A stretch of DNA of 64,000 nucleotides, from positions 2,465,501-2,529,500 of the forward strand of contig NZ_CP041217.1 of NCBI RefSeq assembly GCF_006542275.1. The letters are read 5' to 3'. Numbering within the stretch: the first letter of the stretch is position 1; each line of letters starts with the position of its first letter. The DNA is from Saccharibacillus brassicae. Lineage in GTDB: Bacteria > Bacillota > Bacilli > Paenibacillales > Paenibacillaceae. Shown one piece after another: positions 62,625-64,000 of the stretch. A model generated the notes under the pieces. It saw only the letters and a list, made by a program, of their open reading frames with translations. It did no database searches and was not told where the DNA came from. Both the position numbers and the translations under genes were made by a program.

Positions 62625-63185
62625 TTAGAATGGCAGGTCGTCATCCGAAATATCGATCGGTCTTCCGTCATCGGAAAAAGGATCCTGATTGTTGCTGCTG
62701 CCGCCTCCACGAGGAGCTTGGCTGCCGCCGCCGCGATTTCCGCCGCCTCCGCCACCACCGTAAGATGGTTCGGGACGATTTCCGCCGCCGCTATTGCTGC
62801 TGCCACTGTTGCCGCCTCCATTGGAAGACGACTCTTCGCGGCCCGATCCGCCGCCGCCTTCGCGGTTCGGCGATTCCAGGAAACGGACATTATCGGCAAT
62901 AACTTCGGTTACGTATACACGTTTGCCTTCGTTATTCTCGTAGTTCCGTACTTGAATACGGCCTTCCACCGCCGTCAGACGTCCCTTACGCAAGTAGTTT
63001 GCGCAGGTCTCCGCCAGTTGGCGCCAGGTGACTACCGGAATGAAGTCCGCTTCGCGTTCTCCACCCTGGCTCGTAAACGGACGGTCGACTGCAATCGTAA
63101 ACTGGGTTACGGCTACGCCCGCAGGCGTGTACCGCAGCTCAGGGTCACGTGTCAGCCGGCCGATCAAAATGACTCGGTTCAACAT
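62625..63185 (-). CDS. ssb: Single-stranded DNA-binding protein
   Basis: The 186-residue protein has an N-terminal OB fold ([20 protein letters not shown]), a long Gly/Ser/Asn-rich linker (about 108-170) and the acidic tip D-I-S-D-D-D-L-P-F that binds partner proteins. The linker is long for the family. It lies between rpsF and rpsR, the standard Firmicute order. Confidence 0.97.
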   Translation of the reverse strand: MLNRVILIGRLTRDPELRYTPAGVAVTQFTIAVDRPFTSQGGEREADFIPVVTWRQLAETCANYLRKGRLTAVEGRIQVRNYENNEGKRVYVTEVIADNVRFLESPNREGGGGSGREESSSNGGGNSGSSNSGGGNRPEPSYGGGGGGGNRGGGSQAPRGGGSSNNQDPFSDDGRPIDISDDDLPF

Positions 63186-63268
63186 CTCGGTCCCCTCCTT
63201 TGCCGGTGGAGCCTGTGCCGCGCAGCGGCGAATCCGCCGCGCTTGGCATCAGGCTCTAGGTTCGACGA

Positions 63269-63559
63269 TTACTTCGTTGGTACTGCGGTAATGAGATAGC
63301 GGATGACATCATCGGAAATTTTCATGATGCGTTCAAGTTCGAGAATGACTTCCGGCGCTGCCGTAAAGTTAGTCAGAACGTAGAATCCATCACGGAATTT
63401 CTTGATCTCATACGCGAGGCGGCGTTTACCCATAGCATCGTGCTTGGTAATTTCGCCGTTACCGTCAGTGATAACGCCAGAAAATTTATTGATAGCAGCG
63501 TCTACCGCTTCTTGTTCAACGTCTGGACGAATGATGTACATCACTTCATAGTTACGCAT
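63269..63559 (-). CDS. rpsF: 30S ribosomal protein S6
   Basis: The 96-residue protein starts M-R-N-Y-E-V-M-Y-I-I-R-P-D-V after a near-perfect AAAAGGAGGTG and ends D-D-V-I-R-Y-L-I-T-A-V-P. It is the first gene of the operon, with promoter and structured leader upstream. Confidence 0.97.
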   Translation of the reverse strand: MRNYEVMYIIRPDVEQEAVDAAINKFSGVITDGNGEITKHDAMGKRRLAYEIKKFRDGFYVLTNFTAAPEVILELERIMKISDDVIRYLITAVPTK

Positions 63560-63584
63560 ATGTTTCACCTCCTTTTGGTCTAAG

Positions 63585-63626
63585 GCCCCCAATCGGGTTG
63601 GGAGCAAGGAACGGGCTGTAAGCCCG
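63585..63626 (-). promoter_or_regulatory. Structured leader of rpsF, possible S6:S18 control element
   Basis: Two hairpins lie between promoter and start: CGGGCT/AGCCCG (63612-63626) and a stem of GC-CCCAA with TTGGG-GC (63585-63605; one mismatch). S6:S18 leader elements regulate this operon in many Firmicutes and carry an exposed CCG; a CCG is present next to the second stem. The match is by position and shape. Confidence 0.5.
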
Positions 63627-63635
63627 GACCGTATT

Positions 63636-63664
63636 ATTATACCAGACTACTCTGTCGCAAGCAA
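63636..63664 (-). promoter_or_regulatory. SigA promoter of rpsF-ssb-rpsR
   Basis: On the minus strand TTGCTT (63659-63664) and TATAAT (63636-63641) are 17 bases apart. Confidence 0.82.
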
Positions 63665-63725
63665 CAGAAACTTCCAGCCCGTAAAAACAAAAAAACGACC
63701 CATGGTCGTTAGTCTGAGTAAAATA

Positions 63726-63816
63726 TGGCGGAGAGGGTGGGATTCGAACCCACGCACGCTTTGACACGCCTAACTGATTTCGAGTCAGCCCCCTTGGGCC
63801 TCTTGGGTACCTCTCC
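63726..63816 (-). tRNA. tRNA-Ser (anticodon CGA)
   Basis: The 91-nt minus-strand sequence folds as a class II tRNA: acceptor stem GGAGAGG with CCTCTCC, anticodon loop CTCGAAA (anticodon CGA, reads UCG), a long variable arm, and T loop GGTTCGAATCC. CCA is encoded. It lies upstream of the rpsF operon on the same strand. Confidence 0.95.
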
Positions 63817-63910
63817 ACGAAGCAAGTTTCACAACAAGATTTATTATATAGTAAGCTGCGGATGAAATCAAGCGCTTTACCGATTTTTTTCGAAAAGTAT
63901 TTGATGGGGC

Positions 63911-63970
63911 AAAAAAGCCCGGAATACCGCGGCACTTCGGCTTATCGAAGCGGCCATACGGCGTTCCGGA
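63911..63970 (-). terminator. Branched hairpin terminator, upstream of the tRNA
   Basis: CCGGAA (63919) pairs with TTCCGG (63964), enclosing further stems (CGAAG with CTTCG), and the minus strand continues in TTTTTT. It would end a minus-strand transcript coming from beyond the window edge. Confidence 0.75.
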
Positions 63971-64000
63971 CCTGGTCCCCAAGCCGGCGCGCGGTCTGCG

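Overview
The window reads as chromosome of a GC-rich Firmicute of the Paenibacillaceae; Saccharibacillus or Paenibacillus is my best guess. The right half carries the Firmicute block found near the replication origin: rpsF-ssb-rpsR, yybS-gdpP-rplI-dnaB, purA, walR-walK-yycH-yycI-walJ-htrA and rlmH. Shine-Dalgarno sites are strong and TTG and GTG starts are frequent. The genus is an inference from style and gene order; no rRNA is present.

Layout. 1-8.6 kb: accessory genes, with the tail of a polyol-type MFS permease, two decayed dehydrogenase fragments, two WYL regulators, VOC proteins, two drug-efflux MFS proteins and a TetR regulator. 8.8-12.8 kb: an araBDA arabinose operon with two AraR boxes. 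13-17.2 kb: an ABC-F ATPase, a YitT-like membrane protein, a VOC protein, HxlR and RidA. 17.3-19.5 kb: a two-gene module (nuclease-helicase DUF2075 protein plus MazG-like pyrophosphohydrolase) flanked by gene fragments, a candidate defence cassette. 20-26.5 kb: a secreted propeller-like protein, an aldehyde dehydrogenase, a MetE-like methyltransferase, a Crp/Fnr regulator, an SDR and small membrane or monooxygenase-like genes.

26.63-33.66 kb is the most interesting part. An AT-rich island sits exactly at the 3' end of rlmH, the site used by staphylococcal SCC elements. At its far end, facing a terminator, lies a second rlmH-like tail encoding R-G-K-P-Y-H-K-stop; the working gene ends R-G-E-P-Y-H-K-stop. 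A 9-bp inverted repeat lies just inside both ends. The island carries a large serine recombinase that has lost its catalytic N-terminus, a frameshifted XRE regulator, a HEPN-type protein with an RNGISH motif, a membrane protein and an 877-residue LCAT-like lipase. I read it as a decayed SCC-like element with defence-like cargo.

33.6-55.5 kb is the core block: cell-wall control (WalRK and its YycHI, WalJ and HtrA partners, an M23 peptidase, and a carboxypeptidase-like protein lacking its catalytic motifs), purine synthesis (purA with PurR boxes), replication (dnaB), c-di-AMP turnover (gdpP) and ribosomal genes. 55.7-61.9 kb is an oppABCDF oligopeptide transporter with a clear promoter and long leader. 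62.3-63.8 kb is the rpsF-ssb-rpsR operon, preceded by tRNA-Ser(CGA).

Non-coding signals of note are a foldback element inserted in a terminator with an apparent 26-bp duplication, a second copy of the same fold near walR, and four palindromic units upstream of the DUF2512 gene.
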